A stretch of DNA of 64,000 bases. Origin: Salinilacustrithrix flava (lineage in GTDB: Bacteria > Actinomycetota > Acidimicrobiia > Acidimicrobiales > Salinilacustritrichaceae). Under the pieces are notes generated by a model, which was not told the origin of the DNA, searched no databases, and saw only the letters and a program-made list of their open reading frames with translations. How positions within the stretch are numbered: position 1 is the first letter of the stretch; each line of letters opens with the position of its first letter. The stretch spans positions 2,728,001 to 2,792,000 of the forward strand of contig NZ_CP133888.1 of the NCBI RefSeq assembly GCF_041228405.1, read 5' to 3'. Below, piece by piece: positions 50,910-63,606 of the stretch. The position numbers and the translations under genes were made by a program.

Positions 50910-51803
50910 CTAGGACGTGAAGGGTGTGAGCCGGACGCGCAGCGACGTCGCCTGCACCACCCGTCCGTCCTCGGGGGAGCGGACCCGGTAGACGAGCACG
51001 CCTGCGGTCGGCTCCGAAGGGGAGGTGAACTCGATGGTCCCGGTGAACGGCCCGGCCGGGGGCACGCCGCTGCCGGTGACGACGCCTTGGCCCAGCGGGC
51101 TCGGATCGCCCTGGGCCAGCACGACGACCTCGACGGTGCCCTCGAAGGCGAGGGCCTCCCCGGTCGTCTCGAACGGGGTGGCGAGCGACGTGCCGGGGCC
51201 GGGTGCGGTGACGACGACGTCCTCGGTCTCGGACCCGATGACGTACCAGGCGCCGTCCTCGCGCTGCTCGAGGGACACCACCGTCGTCGGGCCGTCCTCG
51301 CGGTCCTGGATGGCGATCTCGGCCGCGCCCTCGCCCGTGGTGGTGGGGCCGCCGAGCACCAGCTCGGTGAAGCCGAGGACGTCGGTGGCGTAGGCCCGCG
51401 CCGCGGCCGGCGGCGCCTCGAAGCTGCGGCTGTCGGTCGGCGACGGGAACGCGACGCTGAACGGGTCGGTGGCGGGCGTGAACGGCTCCGTCGTGGTGGT
51501 CTCGGGTGGTTCGGTCGTCGTCGTGGTCGTGTCCTCCGGCGCCGAGGTCGACGTGGTGGTGTCGGTGGCGACGTCGGTGTCGTCGTCGTCGTCGTTGGCG
51601 GCCACGATGAGGAGGGCGACCACGAGGAGGGTGGCGACGGCGGACACGCCGGCGATCGTCCAGCGCTGGGCGTCGGTGAGTGGGGTGCGGGCCATGAGTC
51701 GCTCCTCGATGCGATCGAGCCCGTCGGGCTCGGGGTGGATGGTCTCGGCGCGGGCGTCGAGCGCCCGGCGCAGTCGTTCGGTGGTGTCTCGCTCGTCGGT
51801 CAC
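50910..51803 (-). CDS. Membrane anti-sigma-like protein with Gmad2-type domain
   Basis: A 297-residue protein. Residues 1-60 are a cytoplasmic, charged segment (ERDTTERLRRALDARAET), then one membrane helix (WTIAGVSAVATLLVVALLIVA), a Thr-rich linker (TTTTTTEPPETTTTEP) and an external domain whose end (FEGTVEVVVLAQGD, FTGTIEFTSPSEPTAGVLV) looks like the Gmad2 immunoglobulin-like domain of spore-germination-related proteins. The gene overlaps the ECF sigma gene by 4 bases, so it probably holds the sigma factor at the membrane; the cytoplasmic part has no zinc-binding HxxxCxxC motif. GTG start. Confidence 0.78.
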   Translation of the reverse strand: MTDERDTTERLRRALDARAETIHPEPDGLDRIEERLMARTPLTDAQRWTIAGVSAVATLLVVALLIVAANDDDDDTDVATDTTTSTSAPEDTTTTTTEPPETTTTEPFTPATDPFSVAFPSPTDSRSFEAPPAAARAYATDVLGFTELVLGGPTTTGEGAAEIAIQDREDGPTTVVSLEQREDGAWYVIGSETEDVVVTAPGPGTSLATPFETTGEALAFEGTVEVVVLAQGDPSPLGQGVVTGSGVPPAGPFTGTIEFTSPSEPTAGVLVYRVRSPEDGRVVQATSLRVRLTPFTS

Positions 51804-52312
51804 GGTGCCTCCAGGATCCGGGCGAGGGCGGCGATCCCGCGGTGGGCGTGGGTCTTGACCGAGCCGGCCGAGATGCCGAGGGCGGTGGCGATCTCGGCCT
51901 CGGACAGGTCGGCCCAGTAGCGCAGCACCAGGACCTCGCGCTGGCGCCCGCTCAGCTCGTCCAGCGCGGCGAGCACCCGGCGGGCGTCCTCGTCGAGCAG
52001 CACGGCCTGGTCGGCGCCCGGGGCGGCGCGGTCGCGCTGGATGCTGCGGAGGTGGTTCCGGCGCACCCGACGCTTGCGCAGGGCGGACCGGGCGTTGTTG
52101 ACCACGGCGGTGCGCAGGTACGCCTCGGGGTCCTCCACGCCGGCGGGTCCCCGACGGGCGAGCGCGACGTAGGCGTCCTGCACCGCCTCCTCGGCGCTGC
52201 CCTGGTCGTCCACCAGCAGGGTGGCCAGGCGCACGAGGTCGCGATGGTGCGCCCGGTGCAGCGCCACGAGCCAGGGTTCGGCCCGCCGCAGGGGAGGTGC
52301 CATGGTGGCCAT
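51800..52312 (-). CDS. ECF RNA polymerase sigma factor, SigE-like
   Basis: A 170-residue sigma-70 family protein with region 2 (LVRLATLLVDDQGSAEEAVQDAYVAL) and region 4 (LSGRQREVLVLRYWADLSEA, the helix-turn-helix ISAGSVKTHAHRGIAAL). It belongs to the SigE/SACE_1649-like actinobacterial group. The start is set at the second ATG (52312) after GGAGG; ATG 52315 or 52303 are alternatives. Its gene overlaps the membrane protein gene, so the pair forms a sigma/anti-sigma unit. The signal is unknown. Confidence 0.9.
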   Translation of the reverse strand: MATMAPPLRRAEPWLVALHRAHHRDLVRLATLLVDDQGSAEEAVQDAYVALARRGPAGVEDPEAYLRTAVVNNARSALRKRRVRRNHLRSIQRDRAAPGADQAVLLDEDARRVLAALDELSGRQREVLVLRYWADLSEAEIATALGISAGSVKTHAHRGIAALARILEAP

Positions 52313-52389
52313 CATCACCTCCGAGGACGCCCGAGGAGCGGATGGGTTGACACCGGACGTCGGATTCCTGTCGGCGGGCCGCACGTACC

Positions 52390-52986
52390 GTGCCGGCGGT
52401 GGAGCTGCTGCGAGGGGGGTGCGTCGTCTGCCGGAACCGGGGCCCGGCCCTGTGCGCGGCGTGCCTGCGGCGAACCGAGCCGCCCCCGTCCACCCGCATG
52501 CGCGACCTCGGCCGGGTGCACGCGCTCTTCGCCTACGAGGGGCACGGGGCTCGCATCGTCCAGGCCCTGAAGTACCGGGACGGCCGCCGGCTGGTGGCGC
52601 CCCTCGCCGACGAGCTCGCCCGGCGGTGGGCCGAGGTCGCACCGGCCGCGCCGGGCCTCACCGTCACCTGGGTGCCGACCTCGGGTCGGCGGCGGCGCGA
52701 CCGTGGCTACGACCAGTCCGAGCTGCTCGCCCGGGCCCTCGCCCGCCGCCTCGGGGCGACCGCTCGGCCGTTGCTGCGCCGCCGCCCGGGGCCGGCCCAG
52801 ACGGGCCTCGACCGCGCCGGTCGCGAGGCCGCCGCGGGCTACCGCGCCACCGCCCGGACGGGTGGCCCGGTGCTGCTCCTCGACGACGTCTGCACCACCG
52901 GTTCCACGCTGCGTGCCGCATCTGCCGCCCTCGCCGGCGCAGGGTCACCCCCGATCGGGCACCTGGTGCTGGCCCGGACGCCCTGA
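52390..52986 (+). CDS. ComF-family phosphoribosyltransferase-like protein
   Basis: A 198-residue protein with an N-terminal zinc-finger region (CVVCRNRGPALCAACL) and a phosphoribosyltransferase domain: ALKYRDGRRLVAPLA, VPTSGRRRRDRGYDQSELLA and LLLDDVCTTGSTL, the PRPP-binding motif. This is the ComF architecture; ComF helps DNA uptake in competent bacteria but its role here is unknown. The start is GTG 52390 or GTG 52399; TACCGT at 52385-52390 would make the latter leaderless. Divergent from the sigma factor gene. Confidence 0.86.
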   Translation: MPAVELLRGGCVVCRNRGPALCAACLRRTEPPPSTRMRDLGRVHALFAYEGHGARIVQALKYRDGRRLVAPLADELARRWAEVAPAAPGLTVTWVPTSGRRRRDRGYDQSELLARALARRLGATARPLLRRRPGPAQTGLDRAGREAAAGYRATARTGGPVLLLDDVCTTGSTLRAASAALAGAGSPPIGHLVLARTP

Positions 52987-53063
52987 CCCGACCGGGCCCT
53001 CCTGCCCACCCGGACGGGCGGAGTCGGTACCATGCGCCGCCTAGCACGTTCGGAGGATCAGTC

Positions 53064-53762
53064 ATGGGTGAATGGGATGGGGACGACCCGGCGAGCGATG
53101 ACATCCGGGTGATGATCTGCGACGATCACGCGCTGTTCCGGCGCGGGTTGATCATGGTCCTCGAGGCCGAGGACGACATCGAGGTCGTCGCCGAGGCCGA
53201 GGACGGCGAGGACGCGCTGGAGAAGGCCGTCGAGTTCGTGCCCGACGTGGTGCTCATGGACGTGCGGATGCCGGGGGTGGACGGCATCGAGGCCACCCGC
53301 CGCATCGCCGACAAGGTCCCCACCGCCAAGATCCTCATGCTCACGGTGAGCGACGAGGAGGAGGACCTCTACGAGGCGATCAAGGCCGGGGCCACCGGCT
53401 ACCTGCTCAAGGAGGTCTCCATCGAGGAGGTCGCCCCCGCCGCCCGGGCCGTCGTCGCCGGCCAGAGCCTGATCAGCCCGTCGATGGCCTCCAAGCTGCT
53501 CGGCGAGTTCTCCAACCTGGCCAAGCGGGCCGAGGAGCGCAGCTCGGTGCCCACGCCGCGGCTCACCGAGCGCGAGCTCGAGGTCCTCCGCCTCGTGGCC
53601 CAGGGCAAGTCCAACCGGGAGATCGCCGGCGATCTGTACATCTCGGAGAACACGGTCAAGAACCACGTGCGCAACATCCTCGAGAAGCTGCACCTGCACA
53701 CGCGCATGGAAGCGGTCATGTACGCCGTGCGCGAGAAGCTGCTCGAGATCCCCGGGACCTGA
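53064..53762 (+). CDS. LuxR/NarL-type response regulator
   Basis: A 232-residue response regulator. The receiver domain has CDDHALFRRG (acidic pocket) and VVLMDVRMPGVDG with the phosphoacceptor Asp at about residue 66, MLTVSDEEEDL and the conserved Lys in GYLLKEV. The C-terminal output domain LTERELEVLRLVAQGKSNREI..ISENTVKNHV is a LuxR helix-turn-helix. No histidine kinase gene adjoins, so it is an orphan here. GGAGGATCA precedes the ATG at good spacing. Confidence 0.93.
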   Translation: MGEWDGDDPASDDIRVMICDDHALFRRGLIMVLEAEDDIEVVAEAEDGEDALEKAVEFVPDVVLMDVRMPGVDGIEATRRIADKVPTAKILMLTVSDEEEDLYEAIKAGATGYLLKEVSIEEVAPAARAVVAGQSLISPSMASKLLGEFSNLAKRAEERSSVPTPRLTERELEVLRLVAQGKSNREIAGDLYISENTVKNHVRNILEKLHLHTRMEAVMYAVREKLLEIPGT

Positions 53763-53775
53763 GCGGTCCGGCCGC

Positions 53776-55755
53776 CTACCCGCCGGCGGCGGCCACGACG
53801 AGGTCCCGGTAGACCTCCTGGCCCCGACGGGTGAGGTGCACGCCGTCCTCGACGAGCAGGCCCGGCTCGCTGGCCGAGGCCAGGTTCCAGTCGGCGAGGA
53901 CCACGTGGGGGTGGGCGTGCACGACCCGCAGGATCTCGTCGTTCACCTGTCCCTCCCACCTGCGGGGCACCCGGACCGACACGAGCACGAGCCGGCGCTC
54001 CGGCCCGACGGCGGCGACCACCCGGTCGAGCGCACCCGGCGGGGCGACCCCGTTGTTGCCGAGGTGCACCACGACCACGGGCGTGAGGCGGCCCTCGGCG
54101 GCGAAGGCCTCGATGGCGGCCACGCCCTCGTCGAACTGGCGGGCCTCGATGGCGTCGATCTGCACGGTGTGGCCCCAGTGGGCCTGCAGCGCCGGGGCCG
54201 CCCCGAGGGTGACCGACTCGCCGATGACGGTGACCGGGTAGAACGCGGAGACAGGCAGCTCCGGCGGCGGAGGCGGTGCGGCTTCGGTCGGCGCAGGTGC
54301 GGTCGGCGGGGGTGCCGGGACCGAGCTCGGTGGCGCCTCGGGCGGCGCGACGTCGGCGGGCGCCGCGGGCTCCGTCGGGGTCGGTGGCGTCGAGGGGGTC
54401 GGCGGGGCCGGCGGCAGCGTGATGGCCGACGGCTGGTCGGCGACGGTGCCCACCGCGACCTCGCGACCCGGGTCGGGAGGTGCGGCGATGACCGCGACGG
54501 CGAGCAGGAGGCCGGCGAGGGCGGCGATGCCCACGGCACGACGGCGCCGCAGCAGGGCCGCCGGCGTCGGCAGGGTCGCCCCGCTGAGCCAGCGCTGGAG
54601 GGTGCCGTCGCGCACCGGCTGCTCCACGAAGCGGTAGGAGGCCTCGGCGAGCAGCGCGATCAGGACCAGGCGGGCGCCGAGCGCGGCGGGGCCGGTGAGC
54701 CCCCAGTCGACCCCCGGGCGGGTGAACACGATGACCGGCCAGTGCCACAGGTACACGGAGTACGACCGGCGGCCGAGCGCCTGCAGGGGGCCGCTGCCGA
54801 CGGATCGCTCGAGCCGCGATGCCGGGTGGGTGACGGCGATGATCACCACGAGGGTCGCGACGTCGACCAGGAGGAAGCCCCACGGATAGGTCCAGGCATC
54901 GAACTCGCTGCGGGTGGCGTGCTGCCACGCGAGGAGCACCAGCGCGGCGACGCCGGCGCCCTCGATCACCCGCCGGGCGCCGGGCCCCACGTCGCCCCGG
55001 GCCCGCTGCGGCCGCCAGGCGAAGGCGAGGAGGGCGCCGGACAGGATGCCGAACAGCCGGGTGTCGGTGCCGTAGTAGGCCCGCTCGGGGGCGGTGATGT
55101 CCGCGGTGGCGGCCATGAGCACGACCGAGGCGGCGATCGCCACGGCCACGGCCACGACGGTGCGCCGTCGTCCGAGCCGGCGCAGGCCGAGGGGGAGGAG
55201 CAGCGGCCAGAGCAGGTAGAACTGCTCCTCGATCGCGAGCGACCACAGGTGGCGCAGCGGCGAGGGGCGGCCGAAGGCCTCGAAGTACGGCTGCTCGGTG
55301 AAGACGGCGTGCCAGTTCTGGACGTAGAGGAGGCTGGCGATCCCGTCGCCCCGGAAGCGGTGCAGCTCGCCGACGGGCAGGACCAGCGCGGCGTAGGCGA
55401 ACACCAGGCCGACGAGCACGAACACCGCTGGCAGCAGGCGGCGGGCCCTGCGACGCCAGAAGGCGAGCAGGTCGATGGTGCCGTGCTCGCGGTGCTCGGC
55501 CAGCAGCAGGCTCGTGATGAGGAAGCCGGAGACGACGAAGAAGACCTCGACGCCGAGGTACCCGCCGGCCGCCCACCCCGCGTCGAGGTGGTAGGCGAGC
55601 ACGGCGACGACGGCCAGGGCGCGCAGGCCGTCGATGCCCGGCAGGTACCCGACGCCGCGGCCGAGGGAGGGTCCGTAGGCCGGCGGCGGCTCGTCGATGC
55701 GGAGGGGCCACCGGCGGTCCTCGGGCGCGGTGCTGGGGTCGGCGAGGTCGGTCAT
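53776..55755 (-). CDS. OafA/YrhL-type membrane acyltransferase with C-terminal SGNH-like domain
   Basis: A 659-residue protein. Residues about 40-400 form the ten-helix acyltransferase-3 module: GIDGLRALAVVAVLAYHLDA with the catalytic His, FFVVSGFLITSLLL, HLWSLAIEEQFYLLWP and SYSVYLWHWPVI. A Pro/Thr-rich linker (about 440-495) leads to an external SGNH-like domain: VIGESVTLGAAPAL, GNNG and DGVHLT (the Ser, Asn and Asp-x-x-His positions). It would O-acetylate or otherwise acylate a surface glycan. Its ATG overlaps the stop of the SGNH lipoprotein gene, so they form an operon. Confidence 0.9.
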   Translation of the reverse strand: MTDLADPSTAPEDRRWPLRIDEPPPAYGPSLGRGVGYLPGIDGLRALAVVAVLAYHLDAGWAAGGYLGVEVFFVVSGFLITSLLLAEHREHGTIDLLAFWRRRARRLLPAVFVLVGLVFAYAALVLPVGELHRFRGDGIASLLYVQNWHAVFTEQPYFEAFGRPSPLRHLWSLAIEEQFYLLWPLLLPLGLRRLGRRRTVVAVAVAIAASVVLMAATADITAPERAYYGTDTRLFGILSGALLAFAWRPQRARGDVGPGARRVIEGAGVAALVLLAWQHATRSEFDAWTYPWGFLLVDVATLVVIIAVTHPASRLERSVGSGPLQALGRRSYSVYLWHWPVIVFTRPGVDWGLTGPAALGARLVLIALLAEASYRFVEQPVRDGTLQRWLSGATLPTPAALLRRRRAVGIAALAGLLLAVAVIAAPPDPGREVAVGTVADQPSAITLPPAPPTPSTPPTPTEPAAPADVAPPEAPPSSVPAPPPTAPAPTEAAPPPPPELPVSAFYPVTVIGESVTLGAAPALQAHWGHTVQIDAIEARQFDEGVAAIEAFAAEGRLTPVVVVHLGNNGVAPPGALDRVVAAVGPERRLVLVSVRVPRRWEGQVNDEILRVVHAHPHVVLADWNLASASEPGLLVEDGVHLTRRGQEVYRDLVVAAAGG

Positions 55756-56525
55756 GGCGTGCAGTCGCAGCGGACGTGGTCTGCGACGAGCTCGGCCAGG
55801 GCGGCCTGCCCCTCGTCGCCGGGGTGGACGATGTCGACGAGCCAGTCCTGGCCCTCGCTGGCCGCGAACCAGTCGATCACCCCGGCCCGTGGATCCCGGT
55901 CGGCGAGCTCGACCAGCAGCTGGTTGTTGGGGTCCTGCCAGGCGCGGGCGTCGACGCGGGTGGTGACCCACCAGACCCGAGCCAGCGGGCCGAGGGCGTC
56001 CATGGCCCGGGTCAGGTCGTCGGCCTGCAGCGCCGCGTTGTTGGCGATGACCACGACCGCGGCAGCGGTGGCGGGGTCGTCGACCAGCTCGGTCGCCGGC
56101 TCGAGGTCGTCGAGGCCGCTCGCGACCGGGGTGCCTGCCGGGACCCCACCGCAGGGCCCGGTGAAGCCGGCGTCGAGGCGTCGGCAGTCGACGGCATCCA
56201 CGACGAGCGGGGCGTCGAGCTCGGCGGCCAGGTCGTCGGCGATCAGCAGGGCGACCGAGTCGCCGTAGAGCAGGACCTCGTGGGGCACCGCATCCGGGCT
56301 GGGTTCGTCGGGCGCTGGCACCTCGGCGCGCAGGGATCCGTCGACGGCGACGGGCACGCGGCGCACGACCGAGGTCGTGGTCGTGGCCGTCGGTCCGTCG
56401 GGGGCCGCGACCTCGGCAGCCGTGGCGCACGACGCGACGAGACCGGCGGTCAGCACGGCCCAGAGGAGGGGGAGGGCCCCAGCGCTCCGGCGTCCGGGAC
56501 CTCGGCGCGAGGGGGGAGCGGCCAC
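55752..56525 (-). CDS. SGNH-type lipoprotein
   Basis: A 257-residue exported protein. The signal peptide ends in the lipobox LVASC at about residue 35, so it should be lipid-anchored outside. The domain has LLYGDSVALLIADDLAAEL (GDS block), VIANNAAL (Asn block) and DIVHPGDEG (Asp-x-x-His), the SGNH-hydrolase pattern. It resembles the C-terminal domain of the acyltransferase coded next in the operon; together they may transfer or remove acyl groups on the glycan. GTG start with TACGAT 7 bases upstream, thus probably leaderless. Confidence 0.82.
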   Translation of the reverse strand: MAAPPSRRGPGRRSAGALPLLWAVLTAGLVASCATAAEVAAPDGPTATTTTSVVRRVPVAVDGSLRAEVPAPDEPSPDAVPHEVLLYGDSVALLIADDLAAELDAPLVVDAVDCRRLDAGFTGPCGGVPAGTPVASGLDDLEPATELVDDPATAAAVVVIANNAALQADDLTRAMDALGPLARVWWVTTRVDARAWQDPNNQLLVELADRDPRAGVIDWFAASEGQDWLVDIVHPGDEGQAALAELVADHVRCDCTP

Positions 56526-56532
56526 CGCTCCG

Positions 56533-56538
56533 ATCGTA
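56533..56538 (-). promoter_or_regulatory. -10 box of the SGNH lipoprotein/acyltransferase operon
   Basis: On the minus strand TACGAT lies 7 bases before the GTG start at 56525, with no ribosome binding site, suggesting a leaderless transcript of the two-gene operon. Confidence 0.5.
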
Positions 56539-56618
56539 CCGAGGCGGTCGCGGGCGTCCCGGGATGTCTCGCGCGCCCGCAGGGAGGAGTTCGGGCGGTT
56601 CGTGGCCAATGTCACCTC

Positions 56619-57482
56619 ATGCGCTCCTTCCGTCGCCGCCCCGTCACCGCACTCGCCACCCTCGCCCTCGCCGCCACGGGGCTCGCGCTCACTGGGGCGC
56701 CGGGCGCGCAGGCCCAGACCACCTGGGCATCGCCGGCCGACGCGACGATCACGCCCGGGGTGCAGATGTTCACCGAGGGCGCCCAGTGCACGGCGAACTT
56801 CATCTTCGAAGACGCCGCCACCGGCTCGGCCTTCATCGGCTACGCCGCCCACTGCGCCGGCGCGGGTGGCGACGCCACCGACACCGACGGCTGCGTCGCC
56901 CCCAGCCTGGCGCCGGGCCACCCGGTGGAGATCGCCGGCGCCGACCACCCCGGCGAGCTCGCCTACTCGTCGTGGCACACCATGCAGGCGATCGGCGAGC
57001 AGGACCCCGTCACCTGCCTGTACAACGACTTCGCCCTCGTGGAGATCCACCCCGACGACGTGGCCAAGGTCAACCCCTCGGTGCCCCATTGGGGCGGGCC
57101 GACCAGCCTCGGCACCGACGGTCCCGCCGCCGGCACCACCGTCCACAGCTACGGCAACTCCAGCCTGCGGTTCGGCATCACGCAGCTGTCACCCAAGACC
57201 GGTCTGAGCCTCGGCACCGCCGGGAGCGGCTGGACGCACCAGACCTACACCCTCACCCCCGGCATCCCGGGAGACTCCGGCTCCGGCCTGCTCGACGCAG
57301 ACGGTCGTGCCGTCGGGGTCCTCTCCACCCTGGCCCTCGCCCCGCTGGCCGGCTCCAACAACTACTCCGACCTCGGCTCGGCCCTCGACTACCTCCGGGC
57401 CCACACCGGCCGCGACATCGCCCTGGTCGAAGGCGACGTCGACTTCGACGGCGCCCAGCTGCCCCTCGGTCTCGGTCTCTAG
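56619..57482 (+). CDS. Secreted trypsin-like serine protease
   Basis: A 287-residue exported protein. The signal peptide (MRSFRRRPVTALATLALAAT) ends near GAQAQ. The chymotrypsin-fold triad is visible: His in YAAHCAG, Asp in YNDFALVEI and Ser in PGDSGSGLL. Three Cys before the Asp may form a disulfide. It is probably a secreted or wall protease of unknown target. No pro-region is obvious. The gene stands alone; secA follows after 55 bases. Confidence 0.85.
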   Translation: MRSFRRRPVTALATLALAATGLALTGAPGAQAQTTWASPADATITPGVQMFTEGAQCTANFIFEDAATGSAFIGYAAHCAGAGGDATDTDGCVAPSLAPGHPVEIAGADHPGELAYSSWHTMQAIGEQDPVTCLYNDFALVEIHPDDVAKVNPSVPHWGGPTSLGTDGPAAGTTVHSYGNSSLRFGITQLSPKTGLSLGTAGSGWTHQTYTLTPGIPGDSGSGLLDADGRAVGVLSTLALAPLAGSNNYSDLGSALDYLRAHTGRDIALVEGDVDFDGAQLPLGLGL

Positions 57483-57521
57483 GCCCCACCTCGCGGCCTC
57501 GGTGCGCTGACAGCGCGCCGA

Positions 57522-57537
57522 TACACTCGCCAACCGC
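57522..57537 (+). promoter_or_regulatory. -10 box for secA
   Basis: TACACT at 57522-57527 lies 10 bases before the secA ATG. No ribosome binding site is present, so a leaderless or very short leader transcript is likely. Confidence 0.4.
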
Positions 57538-60328
<2,791 letters not shown>

Positions 60329-60354
<26 letters not shown>

Positions 60355-61735
60355 CCTGCTGCTCGCCGTCACTGACGGCGAGCACCTCGGCGAAGCCCTC
60401 GGTCAGGCAGTGGAGGAACCGGTCACCGTCGGTGATCGCCGCGGTGTCCATGTTGACGCCGATGCAGCACGTCCCACGGTAGGAGAGCAGCGTGATGTTC
60501 ACCGCCGAGCCGCCGGTGGGGCCGAACGGGTAGAACCGCAGCGCTTCGGCCCCGGCGAGGTGCACCGGGAAGGCCGGCCCCGGCACGTTGCTCGCCCCGA
60601 AGTCCATGTGCACCGCCATCGCCCGCACCGCGAGCGGCGTCACCGGTGACACGACCTCGAGGATCGCATCGGTGTGCGGCACCGCCGGTTCGTTGCGAGC
60701 CTGCGCCGCGGCGTCGTGGAGGGCGTGCAGGCGCACCTGCGGATCGACGATGTCCACCGGCACCGGGTAGCGCACGATGGCCACCCGGTTGCCGCCGACG
60801 GGGTCGCCGGCCTTGCGGGTGCTGATCGGCATGCTGACCCGCAGCTCGGCGACGGGGTGGCCGAGCTGCTCGTGGTAGCGGCGCATGCCGCCGGTGATGC
60901 CGGCGAGGAAGGCGTCGTTCAGGGTCGTGCCCGTCGTCTTGGCTGCACCCCGGAGCTCCGCGAACGGCACGTCGAGCACGCGGAACCGCCACGAGAGCCC
61001 CCGATCGGCCATCACCGGGGAGAGGGTCTCGCCCACCGGGCGCACCATCCGGGCGATCGATCCACCCGATCGGAGCCAGCCGCGGGTGGTGGCGACCGGG
61101 TCGCGCGCCAGGCGACCCAGGGTGGGCAACGCCGTCCCGGCGGTGCGAGCCCCCAGGTGAGCGGCGCGCCTGGCGTGGTGCACGACCGCCTGCCGGGCGA
61201 GCTCAGCGGACGTGAGCCGCTCGGGCGTCGGTGCCTCGGGCCAGTCCCCGGGTTCGGCATCGGGCTCGAGGTCGAACAGGACGAGGGCGAGCTGCATGCC
61301 GCCGACGCCGTCGGTCAGCGAGTGGTGGGCCTTGATGATCAGGGCAGCGCCGTCGCCGTCGACGCCCTCGACGAGGGTCGCCTCCCACAGCGGCCGGCTC
61401 CGGTCGAGCCCGGCCATCGCCGTCGTGCGAGCGATCTCCAGCACCGAGTCGAGCGTCCCGGGGGCGGGGGCCCGCACGCGGCGCAGGTGGTAGCCGAGGT
61501 CGAAGTCCTGGTCGCTGACCCAGCGGGGCGGGGCCAGGCGGAAGGGGGTGGAGACGACCCGGTCGCGGAAGTGCGGCGCGACCCGGGTGGCCTTCTCGAA
61601 GCGATCGACCAGCCGGTCCCAGTCGGGGGCGCGGTCGAGCACGGTGACGGCGGTGACGGTGAACCGCAGGAGGGGGTCCTGCTCGAGGTACCAGATCCAG
61701 GCGTCCGTGGGCTCCATGAAGCGGTCGGTGACCAC
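60329..61735 (-). CDS. Wax ester synthase/diacylglycerol acyltransferase (WS/DGAT)
   Basis: Esterifies diacylglycerol or fatty alcohols with acyl-CoA, making storage lipid. The 468-residue protein has MEPTDAWIWYLEQDP near the N-terminus, the catalytic HHSLTDGVGG (HHxxxDG), NDAFLAGITGGMRRYHE and NVPGPAFPVHLAG, all family motifs. The GTG start at 61735 is chosen because GGGGAGG lies 6 bases upstream; ATG 61717 is an alternative. It may deposit triacylglycerol or wax ester; related mycobacterial proteins are Tgs1 and others. Confidence 0.9.
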
Positions 61736-61848
61736 CAGTACCTCCCCGGTCTCGGCAGCGGTTCCCCGAATCGTGCGCAGCGCGAGCTGTGGAGGCCAGG
61801 GCAGAACGTCCCGGCGTGACGAGATCCGGGCCCCGCATCCGTGCCCAA

Positions 61849-61865
61849 TAGGCTGCACGTCTCCC
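61849..61865 (+). promoter_or_regulatory. -10 box for prfB
   Basis: TAGGCT at 61849-61854 lies 11 bases before the prfB ATG. No ribosome binding site is seen, so a very short or no leader is likely. Confidence 0.35.
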
Positions 61866-62978
<1,113 letters not shown>

Positions 62979-62984
62979 GCGGCG

Positions 62985-63554
62985 TCAGCCCACCTGGTCG
63001 AGGAAGGCCAGCACCCGCCGGAGCGCGAGCGATGCCGCGCCCTCGTCGTGATCGGGGCTGCTGCGGTCGGTGAACAGGTGCCGATCGCCGGGGTACACGA
63101 ACAGCTCGACCGGATCGGTGGTCGCCGCGACCTCGCGCGCGATGTCGACGTCGCCGAGGTCGTCGTCCTCCATGACGTGGACCTGGGCCGGCACGTCGGC
63201 GGGCCAGGTGCCGTCGCCGAAGAAGTCGAGCGGGACGCAGGCGTGGAGCAGCACGGCACCCCGAGCGCCCGCCCGCGTCTGGGCCAGCTCCTGGGCCGGC
63301 ATCACGCCGAGCGAGAGGCCGACGTACACCAGGTCGGTGGGCAGACCCTCGGCCGCAGCCGCCCCGCGCGCCCGGATCGTGTCGAACCCGAGCTCCTCGG
63401 CGTGGTCGACGCCCTCACCGAGCTCGGTGTAGGTGCGCCCGTCGTACAGGTCGGGCAGGTGGACGACGTGGCCGGCCGCCCGCAGGTCGTCGGCCAGGGC
63501 CCGGACGCCGTCGGTGAGCCCGAGCGCGTGGTGGAACAGCAGGATCTCGGCCAC
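62985..63554 (-). CDS. Dienelactone hydrolase-family protein
   Basis: A 189-residue alpha/beta hydrolase. ILLFHHALGLTDGVRALAD begins the fold; the catalytic triad of dienelactone hydrolase (Cys, Asp, His) is not clearly intact: the nucleophile elbow reads VGLSLGVMPAQ (GxSxG with Ser), Asp may come from FVYPGDRHLF and His from the same motif. It therefore probably works as a Ser hydrolase. The substrate is unknown. GTG start with TACCGT 7 bases upstream (leaderless), divergent from the aldo/keto reductase gene. Confidence 0.83.
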   Translation of the reverse strand: MAEILLFHHALGLTDGVRALADDLRAAGHVVHLPDLYDGRTYTELGEGVDHAEELGFDTIRARGAAAAEGLPTDLVYVGLSLGVMPAQELAQTRAGARGAVLLHACVPLDFFGDGTWPADVPAQVHVMEDDDLGDVDIAREVAATTDPVELFVYPGDRHLFTDRSSPDHDEGAASLALRRVLAFLDQVG

Positions 63555-63561
63555 CTCGGCG

Positions 63562-63600
63562 ACGGTACCGGGGACAGCAGGCGCCCTGCTGGGGTACACA
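63562..63600. promoter_or_regulatory. Divergent promoter region of the hydrolase and aldo/keto reductase genes
   Basis: On the minus strand TACCGT (revealed at 63562-63567) precedes the hydrolase start by 7 bases; on the plus strand TACACA (63595-63600) precedes the reductase ATG by 6 bases. Both fit leaderless transcription within 52 bases. Confidence 0.4.
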
Positions 63601-63606
63601 GGACCC

